The position numbers and the translations under genes were made by a program. A stretch of 34,259 bases of DNA, taken from NCBI GenBank assembly GCA_902760345.1, contig CACWFY010000044.1:1-34259 (forward strand), given 5' to 3'. Under the pieces are notes generated by a model, which worked only from the letters and a program-made list of their open reading frames with translations, was not told the origin of the DNA and did no database searches. The stretch's first letter is position 1. The number at the start of each line of letters is the position of its first letter. The DNA is from an uncultured Bacteroidales bacterium (GTDB lineage: Bacteria; Bacteroidota; Bacteroidia; Bacteroidales; Bacteroidaceae). Below, one piece after another: positions 24,044-32,546 of the stretch.

Positions 24044-25219
24044 ATGGAAAGTAACTTCGTAGACTACGTCAAGATATACTGTCGCAGCGGCAAGGGCGGC
24101 AAGGGTTCTATGCACTTGCGCCACGTGAAGTACAACCCTAACGGCGGCCCCGACGGGGGTGACGGCGGCAAGGGTGGCAGCATCATCCTGCGCGGCAATC
24201 ACAACTACTGGACGCTGCTGCACTTGAAGTACGAGCGCCACATCTTCGCCGAACATGGTGGCAACGGCGGACGCGACAAGTGTCACGGCACCGACGGCAA
24301 GGATGTGTATATCGACGTGCCCTGTGGAACGGTTGTTTACAATGCCGAAACAGGCAAGTATGTCTGCGACATCACCTACGACGGTCAGGAGATTGTGTTG
24401 CTCAAAGGTGGCCGCGGTGGCTTGGGCAATTACCAATTCCGCACCGCCACCAATCAGGCACCGCGCTATGCACAACCTGGTGAGCCTATGGAGGAGATGA
24501 CCATCATCCTTGAGCTGAAGCTGCTGGCCGACGTCGGACTGGTGGGCTTCCCCAATGCCGGCAAGTCTACGCTGCTGGCGTCGCTGTCGAATGCCCGTCC
24601 GAAGATTGCCAACTATCCGTTTACCACCATGGAGCCCTCGCTGGGCATTGTGGGCTACCACGACAACAAGTCGTTTGTCATGGCCGACATCCCCGGTATC
24701 ATCGAGGGGGCTGCCGAAGGCAAGGGGCTTGGTTTGCGCTTCCTGCGCCATATCGAGCGCAACTCGCTGTTGCTGTTTATGGTGCCGGGCGATACCGACG
24801 ACATCAAGCGCGAATATGAGATATTGCTCGACGAGTTGCGCCGCTTCAATCCCGACATGCTCGACAAGCACCGCGTGCTGGCCATCACCAAGTGTGACCT
24901 GCTGGACGCTGAACTCGTGGAGATGTTACGCGAGACACTGCCCGACGACCTGCCCTGTGTATTTATCTCGGCCGTAGCCAACCAAGGCCTCAACGAGTTG
25001 AAGGATGTGCTGTGGCGTGAGCTCAATGCTGACAGCAACAAACTGGCTGCCGTGATGGCCGAAGACACGCTGGTACACCGCGACAAGGACATGACACGCT
25101 TCCTGGAGGAGCTGGCCGACGAGGGCGAGGACGAAGACATCGAATACATCGATGACATAGAAGATGTCGACGATTTTGAAGACTTAGACGACTTTGAATA
25201 CGAGGAGGACGAGCCATGA
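24044..25219 (+). CDS. obgE: Obg-family GTPase (ObgE/CgtA)
   Basis: 391-residue ribosome-assembly GTPase. The glycine-rich Obg fold is residues 1-158 ([37 protein letters not shown]). The GTPase domain has G1 GFPNAGKST (168-176), switch [10 protein letters not shown]3 DIPGIIEGA (215-223), G4 TKCD (282-285) and G5 SAV (309-311). The tail from about 355 is extremely acidic, ending in a DD/EE-rich run, as in many Bacteroidetes Obg proteins. It is essential for 50S maturation in most bacteria. The stop overlaps the next gene start (ATGA). Confidence 0.96.
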   Translation: MESNFVDYVKIYCRSGKGGKGSMHLRHVKYNPNGGPDGGDGGKGGSIILRGNHNYWTLLHLKYERHIFAEHGGNGGRDKCHGTDGKDVYIDVPCGTVVYNAETGKYVCDITYDGQEIVLLKGGRGGLGNYQFRTATNQAPRYAQPGEPMEEMTIILELKLLADVGLVGFPNAGKSTLLASLSNARPKIANYPFTTMEPSLGIVGYHDNKSFVMADIPGIIEGAAEGKGLGLRFLRHIERNSLLLFMVPGDTDDIKREYEILLDELRRFNPDMLDKHRVLAITKCDLLDAELVEMLRETLPDDLPCVFISAVANQGLNELKDVLWRELNADSNKLAAVMAEDTLVHRDKDMTRFLEELADEGEDEDIEYIDDIEDVDDFEDLDDFEYEEDEP

Positions 25220-26268
25220 GACTGCGTCACCTGTTGATTTCCACCACGCTGACGCTCACGCTCACGGCCTGTGCACAGACCAAGTTTACAGCCCTCGAGC
25301 AACAGCAGATCAGCATAGAAGACACCACGCTCTTCGAGCGTTATGATGCCTTCACCGTCGACTTTGCCGCCATGCGCGACAAAGACTACAGCTTTCCGCT
25401 GCCAGTCGGTAAGGCCCGTCAGGTGAAAGACTATATGGTGGAGATTGACACGCGCCGTGGTGATGCCGTCAAGGCGATGTTTCCTGGTGTGGTGCGCCTG
25501 TCGCGCAACAATCCAACCTTCGGCAACGTCATCGTCGTACGCCACGACAACGGCCTGGAGACGGTCTATGGCAACAATGCCCAAAATCTGGTGAAGTCGG
25601 GCGACCGCGTAAAAGCTGGACAGACCATTGCCATTGTCGGCAGCAATCACCAACGCACCTACAGTCTGTTCGCCATCATGGTGAACGGACGACGCATTAA
25701 TCCTGAGACCATCATCTCGCTGGAGAGCCACCAGCTGCGCCCGCAGACGCTGCTTTTCCAGCGCACGGCCGACTGGAAGGTCGACATCAGCGTACTCCGC
25801 CAGCCCGTCATCGAGCAGCAGGCACCGCTACAATGGTGGAGCTATCCCCTACCCGACGCCAAGGTCATCAGTCCCTATGGCAAGCGCGGTGGACGACGCC
25901 ACACAGGTGTAGACCTGAAGACCAAGGCCAACGACGAGATACGGGCAGCCTTCGACGGCGAGGTCGTCTTCTCCGGTCCCTATTCGGGCTATGGAAATCT
26001 GGTGCGCATTCGCCACGACAACGGCCTGGAGACCTACTACAGCCACAACAGCAAGAATCTGGTGAAGGCCGGCGAACAGGTCAAGGCTGGACAAGTCATT
26101 GCACTGACCGGACAGACGGGACGTGCCTCTACGCCTCACCTGCATTTCGAGACGCGCATCAACGGACAGCCCGTCAATCCCAATACCTATTTCGACCACG
26201 CCACCCACTCGCTGCGCCTCGACGCTTTCAGCAAGAAGAAGGACGGCTACGTCATCAAACGGCGCTGA
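25216..26268 (+). CDS. M23 family (LytM-type) peptidase lipoprotein with a degenerate duplicate domain
   Basis: 350 residues with lipobox LTAC at Cys19. Two copies of the M23 fold are visible. The first (about 85-165, [31 protein letters not shown] ending NGRRINPET in part) lacks the zinc-binding H-x3-D and H-x-H. The second (about 215-325) has RRHTGVDLK (His229, Asp233), YYSHN and TPHLHFET (His308, His310), so it should be an active zinc peptidase cutting peptidoglycan cross-bridges. The [12 protein letters not shown] / [12 protein letters not shown] repeats show the internal duplication. Likely periplasmic, attached to a membrane. It overlaps obgE by 4 bp. Confidence 0.9.
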   Translation: MRLRHLLISTTLTLTLTACAQTKFTALEQQQISIEDTTLFERYDAFTVDFAAMRDKDYSFPLPVGKARQVKDYMVEIDTRRGDAVKAMFPGVVRLSRNNPTFGNVIVVRHDNGLETVYGNNAQNLVKSGDRVKAGQTIAIVGSNHQRTYSLFAIMVNGRRINPETIISLESHQLRPQTLLFQRTADWKVDISVLRQPVIEQQAPLQWWSYPLPDAKVISPYGKRGGRRHTGVDLKTKANDEIRAAFDGEVVFSGPYSGYGNLVRIRHDNGLETYYSHNSKNLVKAGEQVKAGQVIALTGQTGRASTPHLHFETRINGQPVNPNTYFDHATHSLRLDAFSKKKDGYVIKRR

Positions 26269-26305
26269 TTACCCGTCTATACGCCAGCAAGAGAAACAAC
26301 CGCTT

Positions 26306-29300
26306 ATGAGTGCCAATATCCCACAGGAGTTCAACAACTTTTTCCTGAAAGATGTGTCGTTTGTCAACCTGATGACACGCCGCATCTTCAACATATTGAT
26401 TGTCGCCAACCCCTACGACGCCTTCATGCTCGAGGACGACGGCCGCATCGACGAGAAGATTTTCGACGAGTACTCGGAATTGGGTATGCGCTATCCACCG
26501 ACGTTCACACAGGTGTCGACGACGGAAGAGGCCAACGAGGTGTTGAAGACGACAGATATCGACCTGGTCATCTGTATGCCGGGTAATGCCGACAACGACG
26601 CCTTTGCCGTAGCCCGCGACGTCAAGCAGGTGGCGCCACAGGTGCCCTGCGTGGTGCTCACACCTTTCTCACACGGTATCACCAAGCGCATTGAGCACGA
26701 GGACATGTCGATCTTTGACTATGTATTCTGCTGGCTGGGCAATACGAACCTCATCCTCTCTATTATCAAGCTGATTGAGGACAGGATGAACATCGACCAC
26801 GACATCAACGAGGCCGGTGTACAGATGATTCTGCTCGTCGAAGACAATATCCGTTTCTACTCTTCGGTGTTGCCGAACCTCTATAACTACATCTTGGCGC
26901 AGTCGAAGAACTTCTCGACAGAGGCGCTGAACCCCCACGCTGCTGCCCAGCGCAAGCGTGGCCGCCCCAAGGTGGTGCTCGCCACCAACTATCAGGAGGC
27001 CATGGAGTGGTACGAACGTTATCACGACAACGTGCTGGGCGTCATCAGCGACACGCGTTTTCCCATGCAGGCCCATGAAGGGCGCCTGTCACATGTCGAG
27101 GAGGGCGACGCCGAGGCTGGTCTGAAACTGTTGCGCGAGATACGTCGTCGCGACGAGTATGTGCCACTCATCCTGCAGAGCTCCGAGATTATCAACAAGG
27201 AGAAGGCCGAGCGTGAGGGCTTCCGCTTTGTCGACAAGAACTCGAAGAAGATGAATGTCGACCTGCGCCAGCTCATTGAAGAGCACATGGGCTTTGGTGA
27301 TTTCGTCTTCCGCGACCCAAAGACACGCAAAGAGGTGGCCAGAGTATCGACGCTGAAAGAGCTGCAAGACATCATCTTCCAGATTCCCGCCGACTCGTTC
27401 CAATATCACGTGTCGCGCAACCACATGAGCCGCTGGCTCTGTGCCCGCGCCATCTTCCCCGTCAGCCAATTCCTGAAGACCGTCACATGGCATAAGCTAC
27501 AGGACCTGGACGCCCACCGACAGATTATCTTCGACGCCATCGTGCAGTATCGCCGCATGAAGAATATAGGTGTCGTGGCCGTCTTCGACCGCTTGAAGTT
27601 CGACCGCTATGCCCACTTTGCACGCATCGGCGACGGTTCGCTGGGCGGTAAGGGCCGTGGCCTGGCGTTCCTCGACAACATCATCAAGCGTCACCCTGAG
27701 CTGAACCAGTTTGGCAATGCCACCGTACAGATTCCGAAGACCGTCGTGCTGTGTACCGATTTCTTCGACGAGTTCATGGACAAGAACAACCTGTGGAGTA
27801 TCGCGCTGAGCGACGCACCCGACGAAGAGATACTCAGCCACTTTATGCGGGCCCAGCTGCCCGACGCGCTGATCGCCGACTTCTTCACCTTCTTCGAAGC
27901 CATCAAGGCACCTATTGCCGTGCGTTCGTCGTCGTTGCTCGAAGACTCGCACTACCAGCCGTTTGCAGGCATCTACTCGACGTACATGATACCTTATCTG
28001 GACGACAAGTACGAGATGCTGCGCATGCTGGCCTGTGCCATCAAGGGCGTCTATGCGTCGGTATACTACAAGGACTCGAAGGCCTACATGACTGCCACGT
28101 CGAACGTTATCGACCAGGAGAAGATGGCCGTCATCCTACAGGAGGTCGTCGGCCAACAGTACGGCACGCGCTTCTACCCCACCTTCTCGGGTGTGCTGCG
28201 CTCGCTGAACTACTACCCCATCGGCGACGAGACGGCCGAAGAGGGTATCGCCTCGCTGGCACTCGGACTGGGCAAATACATCGTCGACGGCGGACAGACG
28301 CTGCGCGTGTCGCCCTACCATCCTACGCAGGTGTTGCAAACCAGCGAGATGGAGACAGCGTTGCGCGAGACACAGACACGCTTCTATGCCCTCGACATGT
28401 CGCATGTCGGCGACGACTTCAAGGTCGACGACGGCTTCAACATCCTGAGCCTCCGTGTAAAAGAGGCCGACAAGGACGGCTCGCTGCAAGGCATTGCCTC
28501 GACCTTCGACCCTGTCGACCAGATTATCCGCGACGGTCTGTACGAAGGCGGCCGCAAGGTCATCTCCTTTGCCGGCGTATTGAAGTACGACATGTTCCCA
28601 CTACCGAAGATTCTGCAACTGGCCCAACAGCTTGGCGCCGAAGAGATGCGCCGTCCTGTCGAGATTGAGTTTGCGTGCAACCTTAACAGAGGTGAGGGAC
28701 AAGAGGTAACCGGCGAGTTCTATCTGCTACAGATTCGTCCTATCGTCGACTCGAAACAGGTGCTCGACGAAGACCTCGCCGCCATCCCCGACGAGCAGTG
28801 CCTGCTGCGTTCGCACAACTCGCTGGGCCACGGCATCTCGGAAGATGTCGTCGACGTGGTGTATGTCAAAACCGACGACGACTTCACCGCTGCCAACAAC
28901 CCACAGATAGCCTGCGAGATAGAAGAGATCAACCGCCGCTTCCTGGCTGACGACAAAAACTACATACTCATCGGTCCGGGCCGTTGGGGATCGAGTGACC
29001 CCTGGTTGGGCATCCCCGTCAAGTGGCCCCACATCTCCGCTGCACGCGTCATTGTCGAGGCCGGTCTGAAGAACTACCACGTAGACCCCTCGCAGGGCAC
29101 CCACTTCTTCCAAAACCTCACCTCGTTTGGCGTCGGCTACTTCACGGTGAACACCTATACGGGTGACGGTGTACTGCAGAAAGACGTCCTCGACAGCATG
29201 CCCGCCGTCGAAGAGACGCAGTATGTGCGCCACGTCCGCTTCGGCCATAATATCAGACAGTTTGATATGCCTATAAATAGCTGCCTGAGGGCGTCGTATT

Positions 29301-29350
29301 GCACTCTGACCAAGGATAATACATTGAATATTATAATAACGAGAGAATAA
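26306..29350 (+). CDS. Fusion protein: two receiver-like domains plus PEP/pyruvate-binding (PPDK-N) ATP-grasp domain
   Basis: 1014 residues from ATG 26306; the open frame extends upstream to 26123 only by overlapping the M23 gene. Residues about 27-160 form a receiver-like domain (ILIVANPYDAF) without a convincing phosphoacceptor. Residues 173-325 form a full response-regulator receiver: acidic pair near LLVEDN (Asp180), phosphoacceptor Asp249 in GVISDTRFP, Ser292 and Lys311. Residues about 440-815 are the ATP-grasp domain of PEP synthase/PPDK (GSLGGKGRGLA, VRSSSLLEDS, FYLLQIRPIVD). The C-terminal 150 residues contain LIGPGRWGSSDPW. No phosphohistidine domain or PEP-binding barrel follows, so it is not a PEP synthase. 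Function unknown; it may couple phosphorelay input to nucleotide binding. Confidence 0.85.
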   Translation: MSANIPQEFNNFFLKDVSFVNLMTRRIFNILIVANPYDAFMLEDDGRIDEKIFDEYSELGMRYPPTFTQVSTTEEANEVLKTTDIDLVICMPGNADNDAFAVARDVKQVAPQVPCVVLTPFSHGITKRIEHEDMSIFDYVFCWLGNTNLILSIIKLIEDRMNIDHDINEAGVQMILLVEDNIRFYSSVLPNLYNYILAQSKNFSTEALNPHAAAQRKRGRPKVVLATNYQEAMEWYERYHDNVLGVISDTRFPMQAHEGRLSHVEEGDAEAGLKLLREIRRRDEYVPLILQSSEIINKEKAEREGFRFVDKNSKKMNVDLRQLIEEHMGFGDFVFRDPKTRKEVARVSTLKELQDIIFQIPADSFQYHVSRNHMSRWLCARAIFPVSQFLKTVTWHKLQDLDAHRQIIFDAIVQYRRMKNIGVVAVFDRLKFDRYAHFARIGDGSLGGKGRGLAFLDNIIKRHPELNQFGNATVQIPKTVVLCTDFFDEFMDKNNLWSIALSDAPDEEILSHFMRAQLPDALIADFFTFFEAIKAPIAVRSSSLLEDSHYQPFAGIYSTYMIPYLDDKYEMLRMLACAIKGVYASVYYKDSKAYMTATSNVIDQEKMAVILQEVVGQQYGTRFYPTFSGVLRSLNYYPIGDETAEEGIASLALGLGKYIVDGGQTLRVSPYHPTQVLQTSEMETALRETQTRFYALDMSHVGDDFKVDDGFNILSLRVKEADKDGSLQGIASTFDPVDQIIRDGLYEGGRKVISFAGVLKYDMFPLPKILQLAQQLGAEEMRRPVEIEFACNLNRGEGQEVTGEFYLLQIRPIVDSKQVLDEDLAAIPDEQCLLRSHNSLGHGISEDVVDVVYVKTDDDFTAANNPQIACEIEEINRRFLADDKNYILIGPGRWGSSDPWLGIPVKWPHISAARVIVEAGLKNYHVDPSQGTHFFQNLTSFGVGYFTVNTYTGDGVLQKDVLDSMPAVEETQYVRHVRFGHNIRQFDMPINSCLRASYCTLTKDNTLNIIITRE

Positions 29351-29511
29351 AACTGAGGCTTAATGGCATGTCGCCCGTACAATACAGGAAGATGCTTACT
29401 GCTTCGATTGTTTAACTGTCCAAACTTTGGGGTTCACTTCAAAACCTGTCCCTCCGATTCTTAAAATAATGACGGTTCCTGCGATCATTTTTGATCAACG
29501 GAACCGTCCCT
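29351..29511. repeat. Spacer with a REP-like palindrome
   Basis: After the fusion gene there is no ORF until 29512. The segment 29471-29508 is a nested palindrome: GACGGTTCC (29471-29479) with GGAACCGTC (29500-29508), and inside it GATCA (29483-29487) with TGATC (29492-29496). It ends 3 nt before the truncated frame at 29512 and shares the GGTTC and GATCA words with elements at 32520 and 34144. Confidence 0.65.
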
Positions 29512-29646
29512 ATGATTCCGTACACAGGTGATGTAGCTAAAGGTATAGAGTTATATGAGAGTTTAAAGGCAATGTTACATCCCGCAAGTGTAGAGCGTGA
29601 TATATTGGATATGGATATTGCTCAATTGAAGGAAGTTGTAAAATGA
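29512..29646 (+). pseudogene. Truncated C-terminal tail of an upstream operon partner
   Basis: A 44-residue frame (MIPYTGDVAKGIELYESL ... DMDIAQLKEVVK) whose stop overlaps the HNH gene start as ATGA. The helical, charged sequence reads like the last part of a larger protein. In Septu-type and retron-associated loci an AAA ATPase gene directly precedes the HNH nuclease gene; by analogy this may be the last 40 residues of such an ATPase, cut off next to the palindrome at 29471. A free-standing small gene is possible but less likely. Confidence 0.5.
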
Positions 29647-30371
29647 TAAAACTTACATTGCCTCCAAAACCTGTAGAATTGACAAAAGATAAACAGGTGG
29701 AACTAACTAGCAAATTCAAGGCGAATCCGAAAGCAGAAGTCTGGAAACAATCTTGGATTGTCACGCCATTAATGACTATGACTTTTGGAAAATGTGCTTA
29801 TTCTGAAATGCGACTAGGGGAAGAAGGTAAATACGCACAGATAGAACATTTTTACCCCAAAAGTAGATATCCAAATGAAGTCGTTGAATGGGGAAATCTT
29901 ATTCCAAGTTGCAATGTATGTAACTCGAAGAAATCCACTCTTGACACCAAAAGGACTCCGATCGTTAATCCACTTATAGACAACCCAAAAGATTTTTTCT
30001 ATATCAAGAATGGACGTTTAAATGCTAAAGATATTCATTGCGTTAAGGCTGTTAACACATTGATATATTGCGACTTGAATAATACTGATCAATTTAGGAA
30101 AAAGAGGTTGGCTATAGAAGCTTATCTTAAAAAACGACTGAAAGAAATTGTTGACACCTTTCCTTTTGATAAAGACCGATGGAGAAATGAATTGTTGATT
30201 TTAATGAAGGAAAGTGGAAGAACTGCCGCTTATTCAGCAACGAAATCTACATTTATTCTATCAAACTCAGATTACCTACAATTCAAACAACAACTTATTG
30301 AAGCCAACCTGTGGGATAAACGATATTATGAGGCAGAAGAAGAGCTGAAATATTGTTCACTACCTATATAA
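29643..30371 (+). CDS. HNH endonuclease, PtuB/retron-HNH like
   Basis: 242 residues. The zinc-finger HNH core is clear: KCAYSEMRL (Cys51), the catalytic IEHFYPKSRYP (His69) and GNLIPSCNVCNSKKS (Cys90, Cys93, Asn94). This layout, with a helical C-terminus, is typical of the nuclease partner in Septu (PtuB) and related anti-phage systems and of the TIGR02646-like group (recalled). The position of the second cysteine in the first CxxC is serine (CAYS), so one zinc ligand is unusual. The gene is AT-rich relative to its neighbours. Its probable ATPase partner survives only as a 44-residue stub, so the system is likely inactive as defence. Confidence 0.8.
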   Translation: MIKLTLPPKPVELTKDKQVELTSKFKANPKAEVWKQSWIVTPLMTMTFGKCAYSEMRLGEEGKYAQIEHFYPKSRYPNEVVEWGNLIPSCNVCNSKKSTLDTKRTPIVNPLIDNPKDFFYIKNGRLNAKDIHCVKAVNTLIYCDLNNTDQFRKKRLAIEAYLKKRLKEIVDTFPFDKDRWRNELLILMKESGRTAAYSATKSTFILSNSDYLQFKQQLIEANLWDKRYYEAEEELKYCSLPI

Positions 30372-30380
30372 TATTTAGAC

Positions 30381-30412
30381 GAGAAGCCTATTCAAATTTG
30401 GATAGACTTCTC
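30381..30412. terminator. Hairpin between the convergent HNH and BspA-like genes
   Basis: GAGAAGCCTAT pairs with ATAGACTTCTC (one wobble on the minus strand, one mismatch on the plus strand). No strong T-run follows, so termination is tentative. Confidence 0.45.
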
Positions 30413-30435
30413 ATCCAAATGGAGACATCGGAGTT

Positions 30436-32073
30436 TTATTGCATAACGACCTTAATAGTCTTATTACCAATTTTGACGATGGCGATTTCGCCACGTCTGA
30501 GTCCAGTCGCTATTGAGGTCGAAGTACCAAGAACATTGGCAGAGCCAACCATTAACCCAGAAGCCGCATATACTATAATCTTATCTCTATCAGCAACTCC
30601 AGAGATGGTCATAGTTCCATTATTGCTCTGAATAAGAATCGGATTTCCTCTTGCTTCAACCACGTCGATTGTCATTCCTTCTGTTCTAGGATCTGCTTCA
30701 AGCCAGCAAAGAGTAGCGGTTGTCACATCGCTATTCTCATAACCTATGGCTGTGGCATAGACTGTTACAACATAGCTAGCTGTCAGTGAGATTTCATTAC
30801 TATAATATGTCTTGATGTCAGTATCACTAATCGTGGCAACGAATTCAGCTCCTTCGGTTTCACATGAGAAAGTAAGCTTTCCATGGGTATAGCTGATAGA
30901 TGGCTTAGAACACTTAGGGGTTTCAGGAGTTTCCCCAGTCAATGCCACAATATTTCCAAAGTATTTCCAAGGTACGGTATTCTTAAAATCATTTACCAAA
31001 TTACTTTTTACATGGAGATTCGCATATTCTATATAAGATTCCCTAAAGGTATATTCATTTGCCCATGGCACTTGGTTTGTATAGCAATAAAAATCAGCAA
31101 GTTCCTTACATTTCTCGAAAGCACCTTCACCTATAGACCATAGATTGTCACATTCTGCAATTGTAATTGTTTTCAAACCATCGCATTCATAAAATGCACT
31201 TTTGCCGATGGAATTAACACTACAGGGAATTGTAAGTTCTTTTAAAGATTTACAATAGCCAAAAGACCATTCCCCTATAGAACTTATGTTATTGGGAAAA
31301 TCAATTCTTTCCAAACTACTACAGGAGAAAAAAGCACCTTCTCCAATAGAAGTAACGGTATTGGCAAATATAACCGTCTTTAATTTGCTGCAACCATCGA
31401 AAATTCTTGAACCGATGGCAGAAACACCATTTTCAAATGTCGCAGAAACAAGATTCTCGCATCCTCGGAAAACAAATCGTCCCATGGAAGTTACACTTCC
31501 AGGGATAGTAACTGAAGTCAGACTACTACAACCAGCAAATGCATTTTCGCTAATTGAAGTGACATTAGATGGAATAACGAGTTCGGTAACTTTTTCACCA
31601 TTCAGATACAAATCAGAATTGTTTAACGGATTACTTCCTCCATAAGTATTGAATTCGATTTTGCACCATGATGCAAGATCTGAAATAAAGACCGATTCAA
31701 TATTGTAGCAATAATCAAAGACCTGGTTTGATATTGTTTGAATACCATTTCCAATAGTAATTTTTCTTAGTCTTTGGCAATAATAGAACGCAGCATGTTC
31801 AATTGTTGTTACTGAATTGGGAATCTCAACAGAAGTGATATTTGCATGCATAAATGCTGATGTTGCTATCGAAACAACTGTATAACTTTCACCCATATAA
31901 TTGAAAGATTCAGGTATAATAATCTCACCTTTGTAATTTCCTTCTGGATGACTTGTGACTTTAGCTAGATGGCCTTTCGCGATTAAATCATAATAAATGC
32001 CTTCTACTTCTACAACATCTGCATTTGCCATCATAGGCAAGAACATTAAAAATGCAATAAGTACTTTCTTCAT
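30436..32073 (-). CDS. BspA-like leucine-rich-repeat surface protein (third copy)
   Basis: 545 residues from the ATG at 32073 (signal peptide MKKVLIAFLMFLPMMANA); the GTG at 32082 is not needed. LRR_5/BspA repeats are divergent (SVTSIGEGAFFSCSSLERIDFP, SVNSIGKSAFYECDGLKTITI), with a mid-protein linker SDLASWCKIEF. The C-terminal domain, CSKPSISYTHGKLTFSC ... IGYENSDVTTATLCW, closely matches that of the broken gene at 1240-3179, as does the tail IAIVKIGNKTIKVVMQ. Export and surface attachment by the phylum-specific route is likely (inference). The repeats differ at DNA level, unlike the near-identical array in the first gene. Confidence 0.9.
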   Translation of the reverse strand: MKKVLIAFLMFLPMMANADVVEVEGIYYDLIAKGHLAKVTSHPEGNYKGEIIIPESFNYMGESYTVVSIATSAFMHANITSVEIPNSVTTIEHAAFYYCQRLRKITIGNGIQTISNQVFDYCYNIESVFISDLASWCKIEFNTYGGSNPLNNSDLYLNGEKVTELVIPSNVTSISENAFAGCSSLTSVTIPGSVTSMGRFVFRGCENLVSATFENGVSAIGSRIFDGCSKLKTVIFANTVTSIGEGAFFSCSSLERIDFPNNISSIGEWSFGYCKSLKELTIPCSVNSIGKSAFYECDGLKTITIAECDNLWSIGEGAFEKCKELADFYCYTNQVPWANEYTFRESYIEYANLHVKSNLVNDFKNTVPWKYFGNIVALTGETPETPKCSKPSISYTHGKLTFSCETEGAEFVATISDTDIKTYYSNEISLTASYVVTVYATAIGYENSDVTTATLCWLEADPRTEGMTIDVVEARGNPILIQSNNGTMTISGVADRDKIIVYAASGLMVGSANVLGTSTSIATGLRRGEIAIVKIGNKTIKVVMQ

Positions 32074-32105
32074 ATCATACACGTTTTAAGTTTATCTAAA
32101 AGAAA

Positions 32106-32277
32106 TGCGCAGGACATTCCCACGCATTCCCAGCTCACCACAAGCTACTCCTACAGTCGAAACGCCTGCGCACTATGCGCCGACGCCCTTGTGGAGTTTG
32201 GCTCTTTTGTTCGAGGTGGTGAATGGGAATGTCAGAGCCCAATATGTCTTTTGTTCCGAAGAACAATTGCAAAGGTA
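32106..32277 (-). promoter_or_regulatory. Promoter element and structured leader of the third BspA-like gene
   Basis: TACCTTTG (minus strand, 32270-32277) is a good -7 element; no TTG is seen at the right distance. The leader of about 190 nt contains two perfect inverted repeats: TGCGCAGG/CCTGCGCA (32106-32113, 32165-32172) and GACATTCCCA/TGGGAATGTC (32113-32122, 32224-32233). Confidence 0.55.
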
Positions 32278-32389
32278 CAAAAAAAATCCGTTATCCTATC
32301 ATTTGTATCGGAAAAATTGCATTATTTTGCACATTGAGAATCACGGGGTCTCTAAGTTTGCACTCTGATAGAGAATATCAGTGAAGAAT

Positions 32390-32519
32390 TTGCTCAATAC
32401 CGGCCAATTCCTTACCTTTGTTGTCAGAAGGAGGAAAAGGCCGACTCCTTCATTAAAGACGGTACAAAGGTATGAAAAAAATCTTTATTGGCATCGATTT
32501 CTCGAAGGAAAAGTTTGAG
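32390..32519 (+). mobile_element. 5' remnant of an IS110-type insertion sequence
   Basis: A good promoter (TTG 32390-32392, 20 nt, TACCTTTG 32413-32420) and a hairpin AAGGAG/CTCCTT (32428-32450) precede an ATG at 32472. The first 16 codons (KKIFIGIDFSKEKFE) match the start of IS110-family DEDD transposases, including the first catalytic aspartate in GIDFSK. The match stops at 32519, where the palindromic GATCACGGGGTCGGTTCT element begins; the frame then runs through unrelated sequence to a stop at 32622. In IS110 elements the region upstream of the transposase can encode the bridge RNA; whether any of it remains here is unknown. Confidence 0.6.
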
Positions 32520-32546
32520 GATCACGGGGTCGGTTCTACTGATCAC
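32520..32546. repeat. REP-like palindromic element at the end of the AAA gene
   Basis: GATCACGGGGTCGGTTCT, followed by ACTGATCA so that GATCA/TGATC flank the core. It overlaps the stop codon of the AAA ATPase gene at 32536 and abuts the IS110 stub. The same 5' words recur at 34144 and 34160, and a partial copy (ATCACGGGGTC) lies at 32340. Confidence 0.65.

Noticed and set aside
23879-25731. Long minus-strand frames opposite obgE and the M23 gene
   Set aside because: They are mirror frames of highly conserved genes and contain serine-rich or histidine-rich filler.
26123-26305. Upstream start for the receiver/ATP-grasp fusion
   Set aside because: The 61 extra residues come from reading the M23 gene in another frame, and the ATG at 26306 gives a sensible start.
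26306-29350. Annotation as a full PEP synthase (ppsA)
   Set aside because: The phosphohistidine swivelling domain and the PEP-binding barrel are missing.
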